From: Streptomyces clavuligerus
Lineage (GTDB): Bacteria > Actinomycetota > Actinomycetes > Streptomycetales > Streptomycetaceae
Assembly: GCF_005519465.1 (NCBI RefSeq)
Contig: NZ_CP027859.1
Coordinates: forward strand, 682,001-746,000
Direction of reading: 5' to 3'
Length of the DNA stretch: 64,000 nt
Part shown: one piece after another, positions 26,147 through 35,499 of the stretch
How the letters are laid out: each line of letters begins with the position of its first letter
Numbering within the stretch: position 1 is the first letter of the stretch
Notes under the pieces: generated by a model
Told to the model about the DNA's origin: nothing
What the model saw: the letters and a program-made list of their open reading frames with translations, nothing else
The model's database searches: none
Position numbers and translations under genes: made by a program

Positions 26147-26962
26147 CTAGTTCTGCTTGTCCGGGTCCCGCTGGTCCAGGGTTTTGGCCCAGCTCTTCGG
26201 GTCGTCCGTCATGGAGCCCTGATATTCGATCTTCTTGCCGTCGGCATCGATGATGGTCCGGGTCCCCGTGGTGCCGTCGGGCGAGACGGTCACCTCGACG
26301 CTGGTCGACTTTCCGTCGGCGTGGTCGATATCGGTCTTGTAGCCGCCGTTCCCGGTGAACGTGGTGTTCTCCTTGTGGTTCAGACCGTCCTTGTTGGCGA
26401 TGTTCGAGCTGATGCCGGTGACCTCGCCATTGGCGCCGTAGGTGAAGTTGGTGCTGCTCGCGCCGCCGTCCGGGTCGGTGTAGTTCCACGCCTTGGGGGG
26501 CTCCCCCGGCAGCTCCGGTTTGCTGCTGGCGTCCGCGAGCGGTACCTGCCGGGCGACGAGATTTCCGTCCTCGTCCCGGTGGTGCATGGTCACATAGGTG
26601 GTGGAGAGCTTCTGCCAGGCTTCGTACGCCTGTTTCTTCCCGACGTAGTCGGCGTAGTCGAACTGGGCCGCCTGGGTTCCGGCCATCGAGGCCAGCGAGG
26701 CGTCCTGCTCGAACAGCGCCTTGCCGATCGCGGTGAACGTGCTTTCCACACTGCCCAGGACGTCCCCGGCCCGCTGGAACGCGTACCGCCAGTCGTTCCA
26801 GAAATCACCGACGACCTCCGGGAGCGTCCACCAGCCGAGCTGTTCCTCGGTGTAGTCGGAGCCCGACTCATTGGCCCGGGCGTCTTCCACGGACTTCTTC
26901 AGCTCTCCGGCCTTCTTGCCCAACTGGTAGAGCGTCTCGTAGTCGATGACGAAATCAGCCAT
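26147..26962 (-). CDS. WXG-like N-terminus with beta C-terminal domain, probable T7SS substrate
   Basis: Protein of 271 residues starting MADFVIDYETLYQLGKKAGE. Residues 1-100 form a helical WXG100-like region, with a Trp-rich turn at GWWTLPEVVGDFWNDWRYAF. About 100-150 is a linker. The C-terminal 120 residues are Gly/Asn/Asp/Thr-rich with repeated strand patterns such as TNFTYGANGEVTGIS and GGYKTDIDHADGKS, resembling beta-repeat stretches in the giant protein opposite. There is no signal peptide. GGGGGAA lies just before the ATG at 26962. It is cotranscribed with the smaller WXG100-like gene and divergent from the giant repeat protein. I infer a secreted structural or chaperone component, not an enzyme. 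Confidence 0.75.
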   Translation of the reverse strand: MADFVIDYETLYQLGKKAGELKKSVEDARANESGSDYTEEQLGWWTLPEVVGDFWNDWRYAFQRAGDVLGSVESTFTAIGKALFEQDASLASMAGTQAAQFDYADYVGKKQAYEAWQKLSTTYVTMHHRDEDGNLVARQVPLADASSKPELPGEPPKAWNYTDPDGGASSTNFTYGANGEVTGISSNIANKDGLNHKENTTFTGNGGYKTDIDHADGKSTSVEVTVSPDGTTGTRTIIDADGKKIEYQGSMTDDPKSWAKTLDQRDPDKQN

Positions 26963-27096
26963 GGGGTTCCCCCTTTCCATGGAGCCGTACCGGCACCTCC
27001 TATCACGCGAACACCAAGTCCAGGGTTCAACTGAACTTTGCAGTCCGGTTCTCCGTGTACTGGGCAGAAGAGCCGGATCGAGACAGGGAGGCCGGG
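26963..27096. promoter_or_regulatory. Divergent promoter region of secretion substrates
   Basis: The 134-base gap between leftward WXG-like and rightward giant genes must hold both promoters. A perfect inverted repeat GTTCA-AC-TGAAC lies at 27025-27036 and is a candidate operator. No clear -10/-35 pair was seen. Confidence 0.4.
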
Positions 27097-30000
27097 ATGG
27101 CTCGCGACAGCGACTGGAGCCAACTGGGGTTCGGCAAGGACCCCACCCCCGGCGACCCGCTCGTGCTCCAGGCCATCAAGACCAAGATGGACGAGCTGAA
27201 ACAGCTCGCGGACGACGTCAACGCCGGTCTCACCAGCCTGTTGAACCAGAGCGAGGGCAAGTTCGTCGGCAAGACCGCGGAGGCGCTGCGGAAGAAGATC
27301 TCGGGCGAGCTGAAGACCTTCGTCGAGGCGCTGTCGGAGTCCTTCTCCACCGCCTCGTCGGCCGTGGGCGCCTATATGACCAAGCTGGAGGACATCCAGT
27401 CCCGGGCGGACACCGCGATGACCGCCGCGCAGGGCCTGGACCAGAGCGCCGAGGACTACAAGACCCAGCTCGCCGGGCCCAAGCAGGACGCCACGGACGC
27501 ACGCCTGGACCTGCTCAGCGCGGTCCGCACCCTGAGCGACGAGCTGCGCAGGGCCGGAAAGATGGTCAAGCTGCCCATCAGCGGCTGGGAGATCTTCTGG
27601 GAGGTCTTCAACGTCCTGGCGATCGTGATCTCCATCGTGGCCATCTTCGTCGGCGGCCCGCTCGGTCTGCTGGCGTTCGCGATGAACGCGGCGCTGTTCG
27701 CCAAGACGGCGGTCGACTACGCCGAGGGCAAGGCGTCGGCCCTGGAGCTGGGGCTCGCCTTCGTGGGCCTGCTCGGCCCCACCACCAAGGCCCTCAGCCT
27801 GCTGAATCTCGCCAAGGGCGCGGGGACCGGTGCCAAGCTGCTCTTCAACGCCGCCAAGACCACGGCGCTCAGCACCGCCAAGGGCTTCGCTCAGATCGCC
27901 CTCAACCCGGCGATGGTGGGCAAGGTGCTCCTGAGCACCGTGAAGGCGGTTCCCGGCGCGGTCATCGCCGGGCTGAAGACCGTACCGGCGCTGCTCTCCA
28001 CGGCGGGCGGATTCGCCAAGTCCACCTGGAACAGCCTCTCCCTCGCGATCAGGAAGGACTTCTTCCTGAGCACCTGGAGCGCGAGCGGGACCATGGGGAA
28101 GATCGGCGCCTATGTGCTCACCCTCGGCGGGCGGGCCTTCGACCTCGGGGTCAGCGCCCTCGTACCGCTGCACTACGGGGAGATCGCGGCCTTCGGCTAC
28201 AAGGGCGCCACCAAACTCGCCCTGCTGGAGCGCGGGTTCGGACTGGGCGCGGCCCAAGCCGGAAAGACCGCCTTCACCGGCCTCCACACGGGTCTGGAGC
28301 TGAAGGGCCCCGGGGCCCTCTCCCCGCTCGACCCGCGCTTCAGCGGCTCCGGAACCGGGCTGGACGTGGATCTGCCGGGCTTCACCCTCGGTACGACCAC
28401 CCATCTGACGGAGACCGGGCCGCTCAGCCTGGGCGCGCCCCTCGTCCCCGGTCTGGCGGGCGGCCCCGTCTTCCAGCCGTTGCACGGGGTGAGCAGCGGT
28501 CTCGGCGACATCAGCGGTATGACCGCGGTGAACAAGCTGACCACGCTCGACAGCCTCACCGGCTTCGGGCGTACCCAGAACGGTGTGCTGGTGCCGCTGG
28601 GTCCGCTGGAGGTGAAGGGCGGCGGCGCCTTCGGTGCGCAGGGGCTCGATCTGTCGGGCCCCTCGGTGTCCGGGCTGGTCGGGACACCCGGGATCAAGAC
28701 GGCCGGACTCGATGTCTCGGGCCTGTCGTCGGCGGGGCCCGGCCACTTCGAGACCCCGGGGCTCTCGCTGTCCGGGCTGGACACGTCCGGTCTGCCGACC
28801 CTGCTGCCGAGCCATCTCGAAGCCCCCGGCATCAAGACGGTCGGCAACGCGGAGGGGCTGGGCTTCACCCACAGCGCCCTCACCCACGCGGACCTCGATT
28901 TCAAGCTGGGCGCCCATGAGCTGAACGCGATCGCGCACGGCGAGGTCGAGATCGTCGGCGCGAGCCAGGACGGCATCACGCTGCGGATCGGTGATGTTCC
29001 CTCGGCCACGCCCCTGTCCACCTCCTCGCTGTCGCCGTCGCTGTCGCCGTCGCTGTCGCCGTCCGTGGCGCCCTCGCTGTCACCCGGCGTACCGACCGGT
29101 CTCGGTACCGGCGTCACCCCGGCGAGCGGCCTCGACGTCCCCGTGGTCACCGCCGGGCAGGGGCTGGACGCGAAGGCCGGGCTCGACATCAAGAGCGGCA
29201 CACTCGACGCCAAAGCCGGACTCGACATCAAGGGCAGCGGACTCGACGTCAAGGCCGGTCCCGGCGGGGTGCGGACAGGTGACGCCACCGCCCTGGCCTT
29301 CGACCCGGTCAGGTCGCAGGATCTGGCGCTGAACCTGCTCGGACGGCAGGAGCCCCCGAAGGCCGTCCTCGGCGACACGGGCCCGGCGGGCGCTCCGGGC
29401 GTCAAGGGCGCGGCGCCGCAGTTCACCGGGAACACCCCTAGTGTCAGGCACTCCGTCCCCGACGGCCTCGGCAAGGACATGGGGCTGCCCCCGCAGAGCG
29501 CGGGCCTCGGCGGCCAGGAGGGTGTTGCCCCGGGCCTGGGGGCCGACCCGGCCGGGACCGCCGGACTCGACGGACCGCAGGGCCTGTCCTCCGCCGTTGA
29601 TCTGGACCTGGACCGGGCCGGGGTCGGGAACACCGGCTCCGACCTCGCCGGGGCGCAGGCCGGTACCGGCCCGGCGGCGAAGAACAGCACTACGGCGATC
29701 CCCCCGGCGGGCACGGAGGGCGCGCCCGTACCGCTCCGCCCCCTGGAGCGGCCGGGGCCGCAGCCGGAGGCGGTGCTGCCGCAGCGCTCCGACGTCCCCC
29801 CGCCCACGCACACGAACACCCTGCCCACGCGCATGGACACCCCGCCCGTCCGGACGGACAGCCCGCCCCCGGGCGGGGCCGACTCCGCCTACGGTTCGGC
29901 CCCTTCCTCGCCGAAGCTCCCGCCCACCACGGCGGGCGACCCCCTGGAGGACGCGTTCCGCCTGCTCGACGGCGGACCGGGGAAGCTGAACGACATCAAG

Positions 30001-33000
30001 GGCAAGGGACCGGAGCTGCCGCCCCCCGCCCCGGCCGCCTCCGAACTCCCCGCACCGCCCGCTCCGCCCCGTTCGACCGAGGTGCCGCACAGCGGGTCCC
30101 ACGACGGCTCGACGGCCGCCGGGAACATCGACATCGGCCGTCAGGGCCGCTTCGAGACCATCACCGGCGGCAAGGGCGGTCCGGAGGGCGTGGCGCGGCT
30201 GCGGGCCTGGCTCGACTACGAGCAGGCCCTCAGCGGTCTCGGCAAGGCCCAGGACCTCCAGAACACCGCCGCGAAGCACATCGGCGGTCCTTCGTCGGGC
30301 GTCTCCCCGACCGAGGCCCTGGCCAGGCTGGAGACCAGCAAGGCGGAACTGATCCTGGCCTCGGCCGAGGACACCCTGCGGAAGATGGGCATCGATCCGC
30401 AGTCCATGCGGGCGGATCTCCAGAACGTGATGGTGAGCACGCCGAGCGACCGGGGGCGGCTGCCCGGCGGCATGCTGACGTCGAACACCCCGTTCACCGG
30501 GCTCAGTACGATGGAACTGAACCACACCCGGGTGGTGAACGGCACCGGGGCGGGCGCCCCCCTGATGATGCGGGGCGACGACCTCGTCCCGGGCAGCGTG
30601 GTGACCCCGTCCGGCACCACCTACATCGGCACCGTGGACACCCAGCCCGGACGGCAGTGGGTCTACAACGCGGACGGGCGGCTCCAGTACAGCGATCTCG
30701 CCCTCGGCGGCGGGGCCGCCCCGGGCGGCGCCACCCATGTCCGGACCACGCCGGTGAACACGCACAGCCTGGTCGACGGGGCGGGAACGCCGGTCACCAC
30801 GCACACGGTCACCTCCGTGCCCGGCGGCGGACACACCATCACCGACACCACCACCAACACCCTCTACCACTACGGCACCGACGGCACCCTGCGGTATCAG
30901 GACACCCCGCTGACCGGCGGCCCGCTCCCGGGCACCGGCACCCATGTCAGGGAGATCCCCGGCGACACCCCGCAGCTCGTCGACGGCGCGGGAACACCCG
31001 TCACCACGCACACGGTCACCTCCCTGCCCGGCGGCGGACACACCATCACCGACACCACCACCAACACCCTCTACCACTACGGCACCGACGGCGCGCTCCG
31101 CCATCTCGACACGGCGGTCAGCGGTCCGGCGGCGCCCGGAACCACCACCCATATCCGGACCACCCCCGGTGAAGTGCCGACGCTCGTCGACAACACCGGC
31201 GCCGCGGTCCCCGGGTACACCGTCGCCCCCGCGCCAGGCGGTGGCCACCTCGTCACCGACAACGTCACCAACACCCTCTACCACTACGGCGCCGACGGCG
31301 GGCTCCAGCACCTCGACACCGCCGTGCACAGCGGCGCCGGACCGCTGCCGGGGACGGGCACCCATGTCCGCACCACCCCAGGCACACCGGGCCACATCCT
31401 CGTCGACGCCCACGGGAACGCGGTCGACGGCTTCGCGGTCACCGCCGTCGACGGAGGCGGCCACCGGGTCACGGACAACGTCACCCACGACCTCTGGCAC
31501 TACGGCGCCGACGGCGGACTGACGCGGCACGATCTCGCCCTGCACCCGCACACCGGGCTGGACGGGCCGCCCGCCACCCACATCAGCACCGCCCACACGC
31601 CCGGCGGCGGCACCACCCTCTCCCTCGTCGACGAGACCGGCGCCGCGCTGCCCGCCCACACCGTCGCCCCGGGCGGGCTGGTCCCCGGGGGCCACACCGT
31701 CACCGACACGGCGGGCGGCCAGGTCTGGCACATCGCCCAGGACGGCACCGTCCACGCGCACGATCTGGCGCTGGGCGCCCCCGGCGCCGCCCAGCTCCCC
31801 GGCGGCGGCACCCATCTGCGCACGACCCAGGACACCACGGGCCTCACGCACGCCCTCCACGACGGCACCGGGCCCGTCGACGGGTACACGGTGAATCCGC
31901 AGGCGGTCGGCGGTCACACGGTCACCGACGACGTCACCGGGAAGATCTGGGACTTCGACGCGAACGGACGGCTCACCGCCGAGCACATCCCCCTCAACGG
32001 CGGTACCGGTGCCCTCCCGGGGACGTACACCCACATCGACATCGTCCACACCCCGGCCGGAGCCCCGGCGGCCACGCTGGAGGGGGGCGCGGGCGCCCAC
32101 ACCCTCACCCCGGTGACCGCCGCCGACGGCAGCTTCAGCGGGTTCACCGTCCGGGCGGACCCGGCGAACGGCGGGGCCGCGCACACCGCCGAGACCTGGC
32201 ACTTCGGCACGGACGGACGGCTCACCGCGCACGACGTACCGCTCACGGGCACGCACACCACCCGGCCGCTGGGCACGAACACCCACATCCGCACCACCTT
32301 CGGCGCGGACGGCGCCGTGACGGGACACCATCTCTCCGACGGCCTCACCGGGCTCCCGGACCTCCGCCCGACGGTGACGCGCGACGCGATCACCGGGAAC
32401 TACACCGTCACCCGGCCCCACCATCCGGTGCTCCGCCACGACAGCCAGGTGTTCTCCCCCGGCGGTCAGCTCCTCTCCGAGAAGATCGCCATCCACGCGT
32501 ACGGCGAGGCCACCGGCAAGCTCTGGGAGGTCGACCTCACCGACGGCACCGCGCGCCGGGTGCTCGCGAACGGCAACCCGGACGCGGGCCGTTTCGCGAC
32601 CGGCACCTGGCAGCAGAACAACGGCCGTTTCACGATCACCAGCAACGGGGTGGCACAGTTCGAGCGCGAGATACTCGGTGACGGCCGTTTCCTGCACGCG
32701 GACGCGAGCCTGAAGGGCAAGGCCACCCAGTGGACCTCGTTCAACCAGAACAACCGCTTCTTCGACCACGGTGACCGGATCTTCAACCCGGACCGCCGGA
32801 CCTTCCACGACACCGGGCACGGCAAGAGCAGCCTGATCCACGGCTCCGGGGAGACCCGGCAGTACCACGCCCTCGACAACGGCGGCTTTGTCCGGGCGGA
32901 GCAGTTGCCGGGCCAGAACCGGTGGACCTGGCAGCGGTTCGACGCGAACGGCACCCTGGTCGCCCACGGCGACCGCCACTGGGCACCGCTCGGGAACGGC

Positions 33001-35499
33001 TACGAGGACGTCTTCCAGCACGGCGGCAACCAGGTCGTGGCGCAGAAGCGGTTCGGTGACTACGCCGGTTTCGACAAGGCCGGGAAGTTCCGCGAGTACG
33101 AGGTGACGCTCGGCCCCGGCAACACCGTGCAGTACAACGGGGACGTCTACAAGGAGTTCAGTCTCCAGAACAAGCTGACGGGGTGGAAGCAGACCCTCTC
33201 GGACGGGACCACGCAGTTGGAGGTCCGGCGGATGGTCGAGCAGCGGCTGCCGGCCATGTTCTGGCATGAGAAGGCCGGTATGCCCTGGTACCGGGGCGCC
33301 TTCGGACAGGACTCGCTCAACCAGATCTTCACCTGGACCGAGACGGCCGCCGACGGCACCAGGCTGACCGGTGTCCGCAAGTTCGCCCCGGACGGCGGCT
33401 GGGCGGACATCGACCAGCACGGCCGTGTCATCCGCGGCACCCGCGCCCTGGACAACGGCAAGGTCGTCGAGTTCGGCCACAACGGAACCGGCTGGGACGC
33501 CGCCCCGGCGCCGGTGCCCGGCGGCGGCCAGCAGCCCTACCAGCTCGCCTGGCACTACACCGACAACTCCCGCAACGGTGTCCGGCATGTGGACGCCAAC
33601 GGGAACTGGGAGGACGTCTTCGACAACGCGGGGGCCAACGCCATCGCCCACCGCTCCCAGAACGGCGGCTGGCGGGAGTACACCGGCGAGTTCCCGCAGC
33701 CCGGCACCGCGGCCAACGACAAGCAGGGCATCTGGGTGGACAAGAACGACCTCAACCAGATCACCGGCCGCCGTGACCTGTTCACCGACGGGGACGGCAT
33801 CCGGCAGTACGTGGAGGGCTTCGGCAACCCGCGCAAGAAGAACTGGGAGTGGCAGGCGTACCAGCAGAACACCCCGACCGTCCCCGACGCGGCCGGCAAC
33901 TACCCGGACCCCGCGCTGAGCGGCAAACGGATCAACAACCGCGGCAGCGCCCGCTCCGACACCTGGGACGACTCGTTCAAGGACTACAGCAACAACGGCG
34001 CTCTGGTACGCGAGTACAACGCCCTCTCGACCGACCACCGGCTGCACACCTCCCCCGTCCACGACGCCCGGGGCAACCTCACCCACTTCCAGGTCCAGGA
34101 GTTCGACGCGGCCGGAAACCTGGTCAGCGACGCCGCCACCCGCGTCTACCGCGGCACACCCGGCGGCGGCCAGTGGAACGACACGGTGGGCGGCTTCAAC
34201 GTCAGGACGAGCAACGGCGGCCGGGTGCGGGAGTTCGACCACACCCTGGTCCCCGGCCCGAACCCGGGACAGACCACGATCGTGGCGGGCGACGCCCATG
34301 TCTGGAAGGAGTTCGACCAGGGCAAGGTGGTCCACTCCACGTCGGCGGTCCCCGGGGTGCCCGGCCGCTACCGCGAGAACGACCATCTGTGGGGCCAGTG
34401 GCGCGAATACCAGGACGGCAATATGGTCGCCCAGCGGACCATCTCCGGCCGGGTCTGGGAGACCGACGCCTTCGGACGGTGGAACTCGGCCAAGATCGGC
34501 GAGTCCCAGCAGCTCCCCTCGGTCAGGCCCGCGCACGGCATCGGCAACGTCGGCGACCGGGGCTGGGTCCTGGCCGGGCGCGAGACCACCTTCCGGGGCG
34601 GGGCCAGCGAGTTCCGGGGCTTCTACCGGGAGATGCGCGACCCCTGGCACGAGCTGTGGACCGGGCTGGCCCCGGGCGGTGGCGAATCCCGGGTGATGTC
34701 GGGGTTCGAACGGGAACTCCGCAAGATCGGCATCGACTTCAGCACGGGCTTCCTCTCCGACTTCACCGTCTCCATGGTCGTCAACGGTTTCGACTCCCTG
34801 GTGCACGACAAGGAGATGTCATGGCGGGACGTGGCGAAGTCCGCCGTCAGCGGCGCGATCGGCGGCGCGGTCCGGGGCACGCACACCTTCCTGCACGACG
34901 CGACACCCATGGGCCAGCTCCGCTACGGCGCCTGGAACATGGACTTCAGCAAGAACTTCAACCGCCACAACTACGCCTCGGTGGACGACTGGAACAGCGA
35001 GTGGTCCTCCCACGAGTTCCCGGTGCGCTGGCGGACCGCGAGCTATGACATCGGGGTGGGCGCGATCACCTCCTCGCTCAGCTCCTTCGCCAGCAACGCG
35101 ACCAACGCCGCGATCTTCGGCGTGCAGGGTGTGCAGCTCAGCGGCGTCGACGCGCTGAAGGCGGGCGGCTGGGGCATGCTCGGCTCGCTGGCCGGACAGG
35201 CGATCGGCGTCCCGATCCGTGTCAGCAGCGTGATGGCGGGCTCACGCCTCTACCACCGGGGCGGCGTCGGAGAGATCCTTACCAATCTGGGCCTCTCGAC
35301 GATCCAGTCCGGCTTCTCCCGGTGGATGCTCAACTCGGCCGGGGTCAGCACCAGTCTGGCCGTACCGCCGCAGAGCCCGGTCATCCCTCCCGAGGATCTC
35401 TTCGGGTCTCCCGAGAGCCCCGTAATCCCCCCTCCGCCCATTCCCCTCCCCGCCCCCGTCGCCTCCGACGACCCCACCGACAGCACGGAGACCTCATGA
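27097..35499 (+). CDS. Giant 2,800-residue repeat protein, putative type VII substrate
   Basis: Residues 1-120 form a WXG/LXG-like helical hairpin (VLQAIKTKMDELKQLADDVN). Residues about 164-200 hold a hydrophobic stretch (VFNVLAIVISIVAIFVGG) likely to enter a membrane. About 400-1000 is low complexity, rich in GLDVSGL, SLSPSL and Pro/Ala units. About 1213-1770 contains eight imperfect 70-80-residue repeats, each with THVR..., a GGGHTITD strand and LYHYGTDG, reminiscent of YD/RHS repeats but without a clear YD core. Then come W..FDANG-type beta repeats to about 2500. The C-terminal 300 residues are amphipathic and Gly/Ala-rich (AVSGAIGGAVRG), ending in a Pro-rich tail. No known nuclease or other toxin tip is visible. 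ATG at 27097 has GGGAGG five bases upstream. ATGA overlap with the next gene indicates coupling. Toxin, pore-forming or surface filament role is inferred. Confidence 0.8.
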   Translation: MARDSDWSQLGFGKDPTPGDPLVLQAIKTKMDELKQLADDVNAGLTSLLNQSEGKFVGKTAEALRKKISGELKTFVEALSESFSTASSAVGAYMTKLEDIQSRADTAMTAAQGLDQSAEDYKTQLAGPKQDATDARLDLLSAVRTLSDELRRAGKMVKLPISGWEIFWEVFNVLAIVISIVAIFVGGPLGLLAFAMNAALFAKTAVDYAEGKASALELGLAFVGLLGPTTKALSLLNLAKGAGTGAKLLFNAAKTTALSTAKGFAQIALNPAMVGKVLLSTVKAVPGAVIAGLKTVPALLSTAGGFAKSTWNSLSLAIRKDFFLSTWSASGTMGKIGAYVLTLGGRAFDLGVSALVPLHYGEIAAFGYKGATKLALLERGFGLGAAQAGKTAFTGLHTGLELKGPGALSPLDPRFSGSGTGLDVDLPGFTLGTTTHLTETGPLSLGAPLVPGLAGGPVFQPLHGVSSGLGDISGMTAVNKLTTLDSLTGFGRTQNGVLVPLGPLEVKGGGAFGAQGLDLSGPSVSGLVGTPGIKTAGLDVSGLSSAGPGHFETPGLSLSGLDTSGLPTLLPSHLEAPGIKTVGNAEGLGFTHSALTHADLDFKLGAHELNAIAHGEVEIVGASQDGITLRIGDVPSATPLSTSSLSPSLSPSLSPSVAPSLSPGVPTGLGTGVTPASGLDVPVVTAGQGLDAKAGLDIKSGTLDAKAGLDIKGSGLDVKAGPGGVRTGDATALAFDPVRSQDLALNLLGRQEPPKAVLGDTGPAGAPGVKGAAPQFTGNTPSVRHSVPDGLGKDMGLPPQSAGLGGQEGVAPGLGADPAGTAGLDGPQGLSSAVDLDLDRAGVGNTGSDLAGAQAGTGPAAKNSTTAIPPAGTEGAPVPLRPLERPGPQPEAVLPQRSDVPPPTHTNTLPTRMDTPPVRTDSPPPGGADSAYGSAPSSPKLPPTTAGDPLEDAFRLLDGGPGKLNDIKGKGPELPPPAPAASELPAPPAPPRSTEVPHSGSHDGSTAAGNIDIGRQGRFETITGGKGGPEGVARLRAWLDYEQALSGLGKAQDLQNTAAKHIGGPSSGVSPTEALARLETSKAELILASAEDTLRKMGIDPQSMRADLQNVMVSTPSDRGRLPGGMLTSNTPFTGLSTMELNHTRVVNGTGAGAPLMMRGDDLVPGSVVTPSGTTYIGTVDTQPGRQWVYNADGRLQYSDLALGGGAAPGGATHVRTTPVNTHSLVDGAGTPVTTHTVTSVPGGGHTITDTTTNTLYHYGTDGTLRYQDTPLTGGPLPGTGTHVREIPGDTPQLVDGAGTPVTTHTVTSLPGGGHTITDTTTNTLYHYGTDGALRHLDTAVSGPAAPGTTTHIRTTPGEVPTLVDNTGAAVPGYTVAPAPGGGHLVTDNVTNTLYHYGADGGLQHLDTAVHSGAGPLPGTGTHVRTTPGTPGHILVDAHGNAVDGFAVTAVDGGGHRVTDNVTHDLWHYGADGGLTRHDLALHPHTGLDGPPATHISTAHTPGGGTTLSLVDETGAALPAHTVAPGGLVPGGHTVTDTAGGQVWHIAQDGTVHAHDLALGAPGAAQLPGGGTHLRTTQDTTGLTHALHDGTGPVDGYTVNPQAVGGHTVTDDVTGKIWDFDANGRLTAEHIPLNGGTGALPGTYTHIDIVHTPAGAPAATLEGGAGAHTLTPVTAADGSFSGFTVRADPANGGAAHTAETWHFGTDGRLTAHDVPLTGTHTTRPLGTNTHIRTTFGADGAVTGHHLSDGLTGLPDLRPTVTRDAITGNYTVTRPHHPVLRHDSQVFSPGGQLLSEKIAIHAYGEATGKLWEVDLTDGTARRVLANGNPDAGRFATGTWQQNNGRFTITSNGVAQFEREILGDGRFLHADASLKGKATQWTSFNQNNRFFDHGDRIFNPDRRTFHDTGHGKSSLIHGSGETRQYHALDNGGFVRAEQLPGQNRWTWQRFDANGTLVAHGDRHWAPLGNGYEDVFQHGGNQVVAQKRFGDYAGFDKAGKFREYEVTLGPGNTVQYNGDVYKEFSLQNKLTGWKQTLSDGTTQLEVRRMVEQRLPAMFWHEKAGMPWYRGAFGQDSLNQIFTWTETAADGTRLTGVRKFAPDGGWADIDQHGRVIRGTRALDNGKVVEFGHNGTGWDAAPAPVPGGGQQPYQLAWHYTDNSRNGVRHVDANGNWEDVFDNAGANAIAHRSQNGGWREYTGEFPQPGTAANDKQGIWVDKNDLNQITGRRDLFTDGDGIRQYVEGFGNPRKKNWEWQAYQQNTPTVPDAAGNYPDPALSGKRINNRGSARSDTWDDSFKDYSNNGALVREYNALSTDHRLHTSPVHDARGNLTHFQVQEFDAAGNLVSDAATRVYRGTPGGGQWNDTVGGFNVRTSNGGRVREFDHTLVPGPNPGQTTIVAGDAHVWKEFDQGKVVHSTSAVPGVPGRYRENDHLWGQWREYQDGNMVAQRTISGRVWETDAFGRWNSAKIGESQQLPSVRPAHGIGNVGDRGWVLAGRETTFRGGASEFRGFYREMRDPWHELWTGLAPGGGESRVMSGFERELRKIGIDFSTGFLSDFTVSMVVNGFDSLVHDKEMSWRDVAKSAVSGAIGGAVRGTHTFLHDATPMGQLRYGAWNMDFSKNFNRHNYASVDDWNSEWSSHEFPVRWRTASYDIGVGAITSSLSSFASNATNAAIFGVQGVQLSGVDALKAGGWGMLGSLAGQAIGVPIRVSSVMAGSRLYHRGGVGEILTNLGLSTIQSGFSRWMLNSAGVSTSLAVPPQSPVIPPEDLFGSPESPVIPPPPIPLPAPVASDDPTDSTETS
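30733..32400 (+). repeat. Eight long internal repeats in the giant protein
   Basis: Repeat starts (THVR or THIR codons) lie near 30733, 30940, 31147, 31360, 31573, 31809, 32029 and 32281. The first three are 207 bases apart and nearly identical over about 100 bases (for example 30788 onward against 30995 onward); later ones diverge in length and sequence. This suggests growth by recent in-frame duplication at the N-terminal end of the array. Confidence 0.85.

Noticed and set aside
27000..28919. 657-residue frame overlapping the giant protein in another frame
   Set aside because: Arg/Gly/Ala-rich shadow; the chosen frame has helical head and membrane segment.
30733..32400. Regular repeats considered as a CRISPR array
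   Set aside because: Units are 200-250 bases, in frame and coding, with no constant short repeat and variable spacers.
29080..34806. 1,908-residue open frame antisense to the giant protein
   Set aside because: Mirror of a repetitive GC-rich gene; no start with ribosome binding site and no recognisable domain.
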